Positions 45,199 to 54,321 of a stretch of DNA of 56,860 nucleotides are shown piece after piece. The stretch covers positions 12,841 to 69,700 of the forward strand of contig DIKO01000109.1 in the NCBI GenBank assembly GCA_002423615.1, written 5' to 3'. The notes under the pieces are model-generated. The model did no database searches and had not been told where the DNA came from. It saw nothing but the letters and a program-made list of their open reading frames with translations. The translations under genes and the position numbers were made by a program. Origin of the DNA: Desulfobacteraceae bacterium UBA5616. Its GTDB lineage: Bacteria > Desulfobacterota > Desulfobacteria > Desulfobacterales > UBA5616. How positions within the stretch are numbered: position 1 is the first letter of the stretch; each line of letters begins with the position of its first letter.

Positions 45199-46863
45199 AT
45201 GCACCCCATGATTGACGCCGGGACCATCCTGAATAACAGGCCCATCGGCAGTTGGCGGCATGATCAACCTCCCGGAACGGGGGACGATGCCATCTGCAAT
45301 GCCGTTTCAAACGTCACCCGACCGGTTTTTATTCTGAAATACAAACTTGGTTACGCCGTCTCCCAGGACGGTGAGGTGTTGGTCGGCCATCCGGCCGGGA
45401 ATTCAGGGGTAACGGATTATCCATTGCTCGCCTGGGCGCCAAGGCTTCTTCCTGAAGATCTGGGAGACCCTGTTTTTAAATCCGCTCATAACATCAGGTA
45501 CCCCTATATCTGCGGGGCAATGGCGAACGGCATAACGTCCGTCCAGATGGTGGAGGTTGCCGGGAAAGCCGGAATGCTCGGTTTTTTCGGTGCTGCGGGT
45601 TTGTCCATTGACAAGATAAAGGAGGCCATTCATGCGTTGCACCTGAGATTAAAAGGCATCCCCTTCGGTATGAATCTGATCCACAGCCCCAATGACCCGG
45701 CCCTGGAAGCGGCGACGGTCAGACTGTACCTGGAAAATAAAATCCGGCTGATCAGCGCTTCCGCCTATCTGGCCCTGACCCTGCCCCTGATCTACTATCG
45801 GGTCAAGGGAATGCACACGGACCCCGAAGGGCGGATCATCTGCCCCAACAAAATCATCGCCAAGGTTTCCCGCGTCGAAATCGCCCGGAAATTCCTTTCT
45901 CCGCCTCCGGAAAAAATGCTGGCCCATCTCGTGGAAAAAGGTCTTATCACGCATGAGGAGGCATCTCTTGGGCAAAGGATTCCCCTGGCTGAGGATTTAA
46001 CGGCGGAAGCCGATTCCGGCGGGCACACGGACAACCGTCCGGCCGTGACCCTCCTGCCCACCATGATTGCCCTGAGGGATGAGGTGACCGCACAATACCG
46101 CTATCAGAGGCCGCCCTGTATCGGGCTGGGCGGAGGTATTTCAACCCCATATGCCGCTGCCGGGGCTTTTGCCATGGGCGCCGCCTATATTCTTACCGGA
46201 TCGGTGAACCAGTCCTGCGTTGAAGCGGGGACCTCCAACGGGGTCAAGCAGTTGCTGGCCGAAGCCCAGCAGGCGGATGTCGCCATGGCGCCGGCGGCGG
46301 ATATGTTTGAAATCGGGGCAAAGGTTCAGGTGTTGAAGCGGGGCACCATGTTCGCCCTCAGGGCCTCCAAACTCCATGATCTTTACAACCGGCATGACCG
46401 TTACGAAAGTATCGATCCCGCCCAGCGGCAAATGCTGGAAAGAGATTTCTTCAAGCGAAGCTTCAGGGAAGAATGGGATCATACGCGGGAATATTTTAAA
46501 AACGTGGACCCCAGGCAAATTCTCAGGGCCGAAGGGGACCCCAAACACAAAATGGCGCTGGTGTTCCGTTCCTACCTGGGTCAGTCCTCCATGTGGGCGA
46601 TAAACGGCATACCGGATCGACGCATGGATTACCAGATCTGGTGCGGCCCGGCCATTGGCGCTTTCAACCAGTGGGTAAAGGGGTCTTTTCTTGAAAAACC
46701 CGAAAACCGAAAGACCGTGACGGTGGCCATGAACCTGCTGTTGGGGGCCGCAGTGGTCACCCGTTCCTCATGGTTGAGACACCAGGGCATCCGTCTTCCC
46801 GGAAACGGGGGAAAATTTACCCCGATGACCTTGTTGGAAATTGATAACGCTTTGAACCCATGA
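45199..46863 (+). CDS. pfaD: PfaD-type enoyl reductase of PUFA/polyketide synthase
   Basis: 554 residues of the nitronate-monooxygenase-like FMN family, PfaD branch. The PfaD-specific segments are NVTRPVFILKYKLGYAVSQDG near the start, YPYICGAMANGITSVQMVEVAG, FFGAAGLSIDKI, PPCIGLGGGISTPYAAAGAF and MAPAADMFEIGAKVQVLKRG. It reduces enoyl intermediates in trans for a Pfa synthase. It lies 985 bases from pfaA in the same direction, separated by the opposite-strand regulator gene. The SD is weak. Confidence 0.93.
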   Translation: MHPMIDAGTILNNRPIGSWRHDQPPGTGDDAICNAVSNVTRPVFILKYKLGYAVSQDGEVLVGHPAGNSGVTDYPLLAWAPRLLPEDLGDPVFKSAHNIRYPYICGAMANGITSVQMVEVAGKAGMLGFFGAAGLSIDKIKEAIHALHLRLKGIPFGMNLIHSPNDPALEAATVRLYLENKIRLISASAYLALTLPLIYYRVKGMHTDPEGRIICPNKIIAKVSRVEIARKFLSPPPEKMLAHLVEKGLITHEEASLGQRIPLAEDLTAEADSGGHTDNRPAVTLLPTMIALRDEVTAQYRYQRPPCIGLGGGISTPYAAAGAFAMGAAYILTGSVNQSCVEAGTSNGVKQLLAEAQQADVAMAPAADMFEIGAKVQVLKRGTMFALRASKLHDLYNRHDRYESIDPAQRQMLERDFFKRSFREEWDHTREYFKNVDPRQILRAEGDPKHKMALVFRSYLGQSSMWAINGIPDRRMDYQIWCGPAIGAFNQWVKGSFLEKPENRKTVTVAMNLLLGAAVVTRSSWLRHQGIRLPGNGGKFTPMTLLEIDNALNP

Positions 46864-46898
46864 GGTGATGTCGGCAACACCCGGACCGGGCATTGACC

Positions 46899-47480
46899 TC
46901 AAGCGCCCGGGTTCATCCCGGCCTGATGAACAATGCCGATCTTTTTTTCAAAAACAGCGTGAACCCGGGAAATAAACAGGATACCGGTTGCCTGTGGGAA
47001 TGCCCCATTTTTCGGTAATGTCGTCCCGGGTATTTCCCTTTCAAGATATTTTTCCTGAAAAACGGTCACGCCTTCCAAATTCTCCGAACTCCGCGAAATG
47101 ATCGCCCGAATCCTGTAATGAGCCTGTTTATCGATGCTCCCGCCGCTAAATTCTATGATATGCTCCAGAACGGGGATTGATTTTAATTTATTTTCCATTA
47201 AAGGGCTTTCGCCGGACTCCAGAAATCCGTTTTCCCTCATCCAGGGTGAAAGATCCGTTATGATCTGTCTCGCATCCGGAATGGAAAAATTCAACTGACC
47301 GACCAGAAACCCTCCCAGGTAGACCTTGAATGCGTCATCAGGCGTATACTGACGGGCAAAACCCGATTGAAGCCCGCCCAAAGGATCCGGAGGCAGAAAT
47401 TCCCGGGACCACCGTTTCCATCTGGCGTTATTGATGTCAAGCGCTCCGGCAAGGTTTCTTCCGGTAAAAAACCTGATCAT
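46899..47480 (-). CDS. MerR-like helix-turn-helix protein between pfaD and pfaA, candidate regulator
   Basis: 193 residues. The N-terminus (FFTGRNLAGALDINNARWKRWSREFLPP followed by QYTPDDAFKVYLGGFLV) has the look of a winged MerR-type DNA-binding domain. The remainder (IITDLSPWMRENG, IRAIISRSSENLEGVTVFQE) resembles no effector domain known to me. It is transcribed against pfaD and divergently from pfaA, the usual position for a local transcription factor, so control of the pfa genes is an inference from context. Confidence 0.6.
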   Translation of the reverse strand: MIRFFTGRNLAGALDINNARWKRWSREFLPPDPLGGLQSGFARQYTPDDAFKVYLGGFLVGQLNFSIPDARQIITDLSPWMRENGFLESGESPLMENKLKSIPVLEHIIEFSGGSIDKQAHYRIRAIISRSSENLEGVTVFQEKYLEREIPGTTLPKNGAFPQATGILFISRVHAVFEKKIGIVHQAGMNPGA

Positions 47481-47710
47481 TCCGTCATTCCTTTTTAAGT
47501 TGTTATATCAATATGCCAGGTTTTCAAAACCAGGTCACCACATTCCCCGTGCCTTCCGTTACCACGAGGTGTTAAACCGCCGGCAAAGGCTCTTCGTCGT
47601 TATCGGGGTATCATTGAACACGCTAGGCGAAAGCTGAACCACGGCTTTTTTTATATGACTTGTAAACCTGTTAGACCAATATATCAAGATCAAATTATTT
47701 CCCGGAACAC

Positions 47711-47739
47711 TTGAATAATCTTAAAATTTAAATTATACA
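47711..47739 (+). promoter_or_regulatory. Candidate promoter of pfaA
   Basis: TTGAAT (47711-47716), a 17-base spacer and TATACA (47734-47739) in an AT-rich stretch about 110 bases before the predicted start. Each box matches four of six consensus positions. The rest of the 368-bp gap (47481-47848) shows no gene that I can support. Confidence 0.4.
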
Positions 47740-47848
47740 GGGACGTTAAATAAAAACGGGGTGAAATTTACCAAGAGCCTTGAAATCGCATAATTCATTT
47801 GAAATCAAAGGCTTGTTGAGTGATCGCTTTTTATGTGAGGAATCAAAA

Positions 47849-50800
47849 TTGGCATTTCAGGACCAGAGCAAAGATAAACAGACGCCCATCGCCGTTATCG
47901 GCATGGAGTGCTTCTTTCCAAAGGCTTCAGGGCTTAAAAATTACTGGAGAATGATTTTCCATGGCATTGACGCCATAACGGAAGTCCCCGCTACCCACTG
48001 GTCCCCTGAGGATTATTTTGATGAAGACCCCAAAAAACCCGACCATGTTTACTGCAAGCGAGGAGGGTTTCTGGATCCCGTATCCTTTGATCCCGTTGAA
48101 TTCGGAATACCTCCTTCCACCCTTGAATCCACGGACAGCTCGCAGCTGCTGGCCCTGGTCGCCGCCAAGTCCGCGCTGGAAACGGCCGGATATGGAACCG
48201 GGGTCCGGTTCGACAGAGAAAAGGTCAGTGTTATTCTGGGCGTCACAGGAACTCAGAAACTGGTCATCCCCCTGAGTTCCAGGCTGGGGCATCCGGTCTG
48301 GCGAAAGGCACTTGAAGACGCCGGGGTCGATCCCGGAACCGCCGCCGAGGTAATCCGTCATATTTCAGATGCTTATGTATCGTGGCAGGAAAGCTCCTTT
48401 CCCGGGCTTCTGGGAAATGTGGTGGCGGGAAGGATCAGCAACCGCCTTGACCTGGGGGGCACCAACTGCGTGGTGGATGCTGCCTGCGCCAGTTCTTTTT
48501 CGGCCCTCCACATGGCCGTCATGGAACTTTCAACCGGCCGCAGCGACATGGTGGTCGCCGGGGGGGTGGACACCTTAAACGACATCTTCATGCACATGTG
48601 TTTTTCCAAAACGTCGGTGCTTTCCCCCACCGGCGATGCACGTCCTTTTTCCAAGGATGCCGACGGTACCGTGCTCGGGGAAGGAATCGGCATCGTTATC
48701 TTAAAAAGGCTGGATGACGCCGAAAAACATGGGGACCGGATTTATGCTATCATAAAGGGCATCGGTTCATCCAGCGACGGCAAATCCCAGAGCATTTACG
48801 CTCCGAGAGACGACGGGCAGATCAAGGCCCTTGAAAATGCCTACGCCATGGCCCAGGTGGATCCGTCAACCATCGAGCTTTTCGAAGCTCACGGTACGGG
48901 AACGAGAGTGGGAGATGAAGTTGAATTCAAGGCATTGAACCAGTTTCTCGTTGAATCCGCAAAAACCACGGGAACCCCTCTTGGCCCCTGCGCCCTGGGC
49001 TCGGTAAAGTCCATGATCGGCCATACCAAGGCGGCAGCCGGATCGGCGGGGCTGATCAAGTCGGTCCTGTCCCTATATCATAAAATACTGCCGCCGACAC
49101 TGAAGGTCACCGAACCCGACCCTGATTTAAACATCAACAACAGTTCACTTTATTTAAACACCGAAACCCGCCCCTGGTTTTCAGATCCGGAACACCGGCG
49201 AAGGGCCGGCGCCAGCGCGTTCGGTTTTGGAGGGAGTAATTTTCACGTGGTGATGGAAGAATACAAAACTGGAAAACAGGAAATTTCATGGGATGGATCT
49301 GTGGAGATCATCGCCCTTGGCGCCGATACCACGGAAGAACTGATAAAGGCGGTCGGCTTCCAAAAAGCCCTTGCCGTCAAAGCCGGTTCCTTTAAAGAAA
49401 TTTCAAGGGCAGGGTCTGCAACAAGGGCGGTTTTTTCATCTCGATCCCCCTACCGGATGATCATGGTCATCGAAAAATCCTCATGGGAGCTGGATCAGGG
49501 AAAATCTCTCTGCGACCTCTTTGATCATACCCTGTCGGCGATGGCCGAAAATCCGGAAAATCCGGCAGTGGACGGAAAATCCGTATTTTTCGGAGGATTG
49601 GAAAAACCGGGAAAGATGGCCTTTATCTTCCCCGGTCAGGGCGCCCAGTATGTGGGAATGGGAAAAGACCTGGTATCCATTTTTCCCGAGGCATTCGACG
49701 TATTGGAAAAAGCAAACCGCATTTTCGGCAAGGATAATCGCCTGACTGATTTTATTTATCCTGTTCCGGTTTCCGACCGGGATGAAAAAAAGCGGCAGGA
49801 AGCCGATTTAACCGGTACGGACAAGGCCCAGCCGGCCATCGGCAGCATCAGCCTGGCGATGCTCAAAATACTCAATTATTTCGGCTTGACGCCGCAGGCC
49901 ACCTGCGGGCACAGTTTCGGTGAATTGCCGGCTCTGAATGCGGCCGGATGGATCGATGACGACACACTTTTGACATTGGCCGTCACCCGGGGGAAACTCA
50001 TGGCTGCGGCAGGGCGGACCGGGGACAGGGACCCCGGAACCATGATGGCGGTCAAAGCCCCGCTTGAAGAACTCGATGAACTGATCCGGAATTCGAATAC
50101 GGGGGTCATTCTCGCCAATCGCAACAACCCGGAACAGGGGGTGCTGTCAGGACCCACGGAAGCCATTGAAAAGGCGGAAAAACTCTGCAAGGAACACAAG
50201 TTCAAGACTATCCGGCTGACCGTTGCCGCCGCGTTTCACAGCCATCTGATGAAAGAAGCGCAGAAGCCTTTCATGGACATCGTGATGGAATCCAGGATGA
50301 CACCGACCGACATCCCGGTTTATTCCAATTCTTCCGGCGGTCCTTATCCAGACGGGGAAATAGAGGCCAAAACCATTCTGGGCGAACAGATCCTCCGCCC
50401 GGTGGATTTTGTCAGCAATATTAAAAATCTATATAGCGCGGGGGTTGAAACCTTTGTGGAAGTCGGCCCGAAGACCGTTCTGACCGGCCTGGTGGGCGCA
50501 ATTCTCAAGGATCAGGCGTTTCACGTTGTACCGGTTGATGGTTCCGGGGGGAAAAAACCCGGAATGGAGGACCTTGCCAAGGCCCTGAGCCGGCTGGCCG
50601 CATTGGGGTATCCGGTTCTCCTGGACCGGTGGGAACCGGGAGGCACCGATCCCGCCCCCGGAAAGCCCAGGATGGAGGTTAAAATTTCCGGAGCCAACCA
50701 CAGGCCGGAAAAAAAAACCGGAAACGGCATGAATGATCGTAAAAATATCGCCGCCGTTCCGGCTGAAAAGACACAGCCGGCAAAATCCGATACCGGTTCA

Positions 50801-53800
50801 ACCGCATCCGGCAATGGGACCGGAGAGGCATCGGACTTTGTTTCCGTTGCCTTTCAAACAGTTCAGCAGGGGCTCAGATCCATTCAGGCACTGCAGCAAC
50901 AAACGGCGGAAACCCATCAGAAATTTCTGGAAGCCCAGACCGAGTCCAGCCGGACACTTCAACAAATGATCGAAAGTACCCAGAGACTGGTGGAAACTTC
51001 TCTGGGCTTTCACATCGAACCGGCTTATCAACCTGTTTTTAATACCCTCCCGGACCCGGTTCCCCTCCCGAACCGAAATTTATCGACCAAACCCACACCG
51101 GTTTCTCTTGAAACCCGGTCCGCTTCGGTATCAAAGATTCCGGAACCTCTGATGGAAACAGCGACCCCCGGCGCATCCACGCCGGAAGCAGCTGACAGGG
51201 CCATCCAAACCGTTTTGCTGGAAACGGTCAGCGAACTGACCGGGTATCCGGTCGAAATGCTCGGGCTCGACATGGATATCGAAGCCGATCTGGGCATCGA
51301 TTCCATCAAACGGGTTGAAATCCTCTCCACCATGGAAGAAAAGATGCCCGGACTTCCCCAGGTGGAGCCTGAAGTGATGGGCACATTGAAAACCCTCAAC
51401 CAGATTATGGGATATCTTTCACGGAATCATGCGGACTCCCGGGTGTCCCAACCCGACACCCGGCCCGGGGTTGTCCTTCCGGCGGATAAGGATGTTGCCG
51501 GTGCGCTTCTGGAAACGGTCAGCGAACTGACCGGGTATCCGGTCGAAATGCTCGGGCTCGACATGGATATCGAAGCCGATCTGGGCATCGATTCCATCAA
51601 ACGGGTTGAAATCCTCTCCACCATGGAAGAAAAGATGCCCGGACTTCCCCAGGTGGAGCCTGAAATGATGGGCTCATTGAAAACCCTCAACCAGATTATC
51701 CGGTTCCTGACCCAGCCCGATCCAAAAGTATCGACAGATGCTCACAACAACCTCATTTCAGAGGATTTCAGCCTTCCGGAAAGTGAACTTCGGGATGCAG
51801 AAATAAAGCCCGGTTCCACGGCAACACCCCATATCGAAAGAAGGGTCGTTCTTCCGGTGCCGAAACCCTTTGCGTCAGGGAAAACCATTTCCATTCCCCC
51901 TGGAAAAAAGGTTTTTGTACTCGATGATGCCAAAGGCCTTTCCCGACAGATCGTAAATGAATTTTTATCCAGAAAAATCGACGCGCAACTGGCCGGTCCC
52001 GGCTTGATCGGCGATGAACCGGCCATGAAGACCATGGCCGGCCTGATCATCCTGCCGCCGGCGAATGCGAACTCCCCGACCTGGGAATGGAACCCGGATG
52101 AGGCGTCTTTTCTAAATTCCGCGGTAATGCTGTCCGCCGGATCAGGCCCGTTTTTAAAGGCCGCGGCCTCTGCCGGAGGGGCTCTTTTTGCCGCCATTAC
52201 CGCCCTGGACGGTTCTTTCGGGTTTAACGCAAAAAACCCGGTTCATCATCCCGTCCTGGGGGCACTTTGCGGGCTTGCCAAAACAGCGGCCCAGGAATGG
52301 GAGACCGTCTCCTGCTTGGCCATTGACGTACCGCCGGATTGGAACCAATACGATAAGATGGCTTCGGCGATTGTCGATGAACTTCTGAACGCGGACCCGG
52401 ATTCGCCGGTGGAAATCGGTCTGACCCCGCAAAACCGGTATGTGCTGGAAACATCGGCGCTGCCGTTGGGTGAGACCCAACCTCTCAACCTTGGCCGGGA
52501 TGATGTGGTCGTGATTTCCGGAGGCGCAAGGGGCGTAACCGCGGAAGCAGCCTTGGCTCTGGCTGAAAAATACCGCCCCACCCTGGTTCTTCTGGGAAGG
52601 TCTCCCAAACCGTTTATCGAGCCGGAGTGGAGCAGACATCTTTCCGTTGAATCGGAAATCAAAAAAGCTATTCTGGAACATGAGTTCGGAAATCAGAAAG
52701 TGTCGCCGGCACGGGTAGGAGACACTTTCCGGAAATACGCCGCCAACCGGGAGATCCGGTCCACCCTGGACAGGATCTCCGCAACGGGCGCAAAAGTCGA
52801 TTATTATTCGGTGGACATCCGTGACGCCGAAGCACTGGAGTCCATCTGGAAGAAAATCCGGCGCGACCACGGACCGGCAACAGCCCTGATTCATGGCGCT
52901 GGAGTCTTGGAGGATCGTCTCATCGTCGACAAAAATCCGGAACAAATCGCCCGGGTTTTTGAAACCAAAGTCAAAGGCCTTTTTAACCTCTTAAACCCGG
53001 CATACACAGGGGATCTTAAATATCTCGTCCTGTTTTCCAGTGTGGCGGCGAGAACCGGAAACAAAGGCCAGGTGGATTATGCCATGGCCAATGAGGCGCT
53101 CAATAAAATCGCCAGGCAGGAAAACATGCGAAGACCCCGTTGCAAAACAATTTCCATCAACTGGGGTCCATGGGACGGCGGTATGGTATCCCCGGCCCTA
53201 AAAAAAGAGTTTTCCAGGAACCACATCGCTCTTCTCCCCCTGAAAGCCGGGGCGGAAATGATGATCGGAGAATTGGAATCCATCCAGGATAACCCTGTGG
53301 AAGTCGTCATCGGAAGCACCATGGGCCAACAGGTGAACGCCGGTGATTTATCCCCGGTTTTCAGCCGGCCGGCCATATCCTCCGGCAGGGGTCTGAAACA
53401 ACCCCTTTTCCCGGCATTTCAGCGCGATATCCACACGGATGAATATCCCGTTCTTGATTCTCACCGTCTGAACGGCACACCGGTGGTTCCCCTGGCGCTC
53501 ATGGCCGAATGGTTTGCCCATGGGGCCCTGCATGAAAACCCCGGATTGATCCTTCTGGGATTTGACGATATGCGGGTTTTAAATGGGATTAAGATCGATA
53601 ACCATGGATGCCGGGTCCGCCTGATGGCCGGAAAGGTCCGGAAAAGCGGCTCGGTTTATGAAGTGGAGGTTGAAATCAGGAGCCAGGGTGAAAGGGACAT
53701 TGAAACGATCCATTCCAGGGCCAGGGCGATTCTGGGGAACGGCCTTGAAATCGCCCCCTTTTTTCAGCCCCCCCCATTTATGGGATCCAACGGTTACTCC

Positions 53801-54274
53801 CGAAGCATCGAAAACATATATAACGAAATTCTCTTTCACGGCGGCGATCTTCAGGGAATCAAAGAAGTCTCCACCCTCACTCCCCAGGGAATGGTCGCTC
53901 GCCTGTCACCGGCGCCTTCGCCGCAAAAATGGATGAAAAATCCCCTAAGAAACAAATGGGTGGGGGATCCCCTGGTTCTCGACTCCGCTTTTCAGATGGC
54001 GTCGCTGTGGTGCTATGAACAGTTGGGGGCGGCATCCCTTCCTGTTTATTACGCCGGTTATCGACAGTACCAGCCGCAGTTTCCAAAGGAAGACATCACT
54101 GCGGTATTGGAGATCAACAGCACTTCATCCCATAAAATAACCGGAAACTTAACCTTTCTGGACCAGCGCGAAGAGACCGTCGCCCGAGTTTACGGATATG
54201 AAGCCATTTTGGATGAATCCCTGAACAAGGCGTTTAAACCCCGCTATGGAGAAAAACTCAAAGCAGCGGGGTAA
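47849..54274 (+). CDS. pfaA: PfaA-type iterative polyketide/PUFA synthase, KS-AT-ACP-ACP-KR-DH
   Basis: 2,141 residues from TTG 47849, preferred because GAGG lies 8 bases upstream; an in-frame TTG at 47780 has no clear SD and no ATG occurs before the KS. Domains: ketosynthase with Cys213 (DACASS), EAHGTGT and MIGHTKAA; acyltransferase with Ser689 (GHSFGEL); a coiled linker (about 1007-1054); two ACPs with pantetheine Ser1152 and Ser1249 (LGIDSIKRVEI); ketoreductase (SGGARGVT, Tyr1744); a hotdog dehydratase with HRLNGTPVVP (His1872) and LDSAFQ (Asp2045). It resembles PfaA, which normally has four or more ACPs. With pfaD upstream it would make a long-chain polyunsaturated or related lipid, but pfaB and pfaC are not here. 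Confidence 0.92.
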   Translation: MAFQDQSKDKQTPIAVIGMECFFPKASGLKNYWRMIFHGIDAITEVPATHWSPEDYFDEDPKKPDHVYCKRGGFLDPVSFDPVEFGIPPSTLESTDSSQLLALVAAKSALETAGYGTGVRFDREKVSVILGVTGTQKLVIPLSSRLGHPVWRKALEDAGVDPGTAAEVIRHISDAYVSWQESSFPGLLGNVVAGRISNRLDLGGTNCVVDAACASSFSALHMAVMELSTGRSDMVVAGGVDTLNDIFMHMCFSKTSVLSPTGDARPFSKDADGTVLGEGIGIVILKRLDDAEKHGDRIYAIIKGIGSSSDGKSQSIYAPRDDGQIKALENAYAMAQVDPSTIELFEAHGTGTRVGDEVEFKALNQFLVESAKTTGTPLGPCALGSVKSMIGHTKAAAGSAGLIKSVLSLYHKILPPTLKVTEPDPDLNINNSSLYLNTETRPWFSDPEHRRRAGASAFGFGGSNFHVVMEEYKTGKQEISWDGSVEIIALGADTTEELIKAVGFQKALAVKAGSFKEISRAGSATRAVFSSRSPYRMIMVIEKSSWELDQGKSLCDLFDHTLSAMAENPENPAVDGKSVFFGGLEKPGKMAFIFPGQGAQYVGMGKDLVSIFPEAFDVLEKANRIFGKDNRLTDFIYPVPVSDRDEKKRQEADLTGTDKAQPAIGSISLAMLKILNYFGLTPQATCGHSFGELPALNAAGWIDDDTLLTLAVTRGKLMAAAGRTGDRDPGTMMAVKAPLEELDELIRNSNTGVILANRNNPEQGVLSGPTEAIEKAEKLCKEHKFKTIRLTVAAAFHSHLMKEAQKPFMDIVMESRMTPTDIPVYSNSSGGPYPDGEIEAKTILGEQILRPVDFVSNIKNLYSAGVETFVEVGPKTVLTGLVGAILKDQAFHVVPVDGSGGKKPGMEDLAKALSRLAALGYPVLLDRWEPGGTDPAPGKPRMEVKISGANHRPEKKTGNGMNDRKNIAAVPAEKTQPAKSDTGSTASGNGTGEASDFVSVAFQTVQQGLRSIQALQQQTAETHQKFLEAQTESSRTLQQMIESTQRLVETSLGFHIEPAYQPVFNTLPDPVPLPNRNLSTKPTPVSLETRSASVSKIPEPLMETATPGASTPEAADRAIQTVLLETVSELTGYPVEMLGLDMDIEADLGIDSIKRVEILSTMEEKMPGLPQVEPEVMGTLKTLNQIMGYLSRNHADSRVSQPDTRPGVVLPADKDVAGALLETVSELTGYPVEMLGLDMDIEADLGIDSIKRVEILSTMEEKMPGLPQVEPEMMGSLKTLNQIIRFLTQPDPKVSTDAHNNLISEDFSLPESELRDAEIKPGSTATPHIERRVVLPVPKPFASGKTISIPPGKKVFVLDDAKGLSRQIVNEFLSRKIDAQLAGPGLIGDEPAMKTMAGLIILPPANANSPTWEWNPDEASFLNSAVMLSAGSGPFLKAAASAGGALFAAITALDGSFGFNAKNPVHHPVLGALCGLAKTAAQEWETVSCLAIDVPPDWNQYDKMASAIVDELLNADPDSPVEIGLTPQNRYVLETSALPLGETQPLNLGRDDVVVISGGARGVTAEAALALAEKYRPTLVLLGRSPKPFIEPEWSRHLSVESEIKKAILEHEFGNQKVSPARVGDTFRKYAANREIRSTLDRISATGAKVDYYSVDIRDAEALESIWKKIRRDHGPATALIHGAGVLEDRLIVDKNPEQIARVFETKVKGLFNLLNPAYTGDLKYLVLFSSVAARTGNKGQVDYAMANEALNKIARQENMRRPRCKTISINWGPWDGGMVSPALKKEFSRNHIALLPLKAGAEMMIGELESIQDNPVEVVIGSTMGQQVNAGDLSPVFSRPAISSGRGLKQPLFPAFQRDIHTDEYPVLDSHRLNGTPVVPLALMAEWFAHGALHENPGLILLGFDDMRVLNGIKIDNHGCRVRLMAGKVRKSGSVYEVEVEIRSQGERDIETIHSRARAILGNGLEIAPFFQPPPFMGSNGYSRSIENIYNEILFHGGDLQGIKEVSTLTPQGMVARLSPAPSPQKWMKNPLRNKWVGDPLVLDSAFQMASLWCYEQLGAASLPVYYAGYRQYQPQFPKEDITAVLEINSTSSHKITGNLTFLDQREETVARVYGYEAILDESLNKAFKPRYGEKLKAAG
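51218..51408 (+). repeat. ACP-encoding direct repeat, unit 1 (unit 2 at 51509-51699)
   Basis: The two ACP segments of the synthase are identical for 156 bases (51218-51373 versus 51509-51664) and, with two mismatches, over 191 bases. The offset is exactly 291 bases (97 codons). The linkers outside the repeats differ. This points to very recent duplication or ongoing gene conversion. Confidence 0.92.
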
Positions 54275-54321
54275 AAACGACTCCTTCGCCCAAAGGCCAT
54301 CCCTTGATATCCACGCCGCTG

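Noticed and set aside
51218..51699. The ACP repeat considered as an assembly duplication
   Set aside because: The linker between units has its own sequence and the frame is kept, and tandem ACPs are normal in PfaA proteins. A collapsed higher copy number cannot be excluded.
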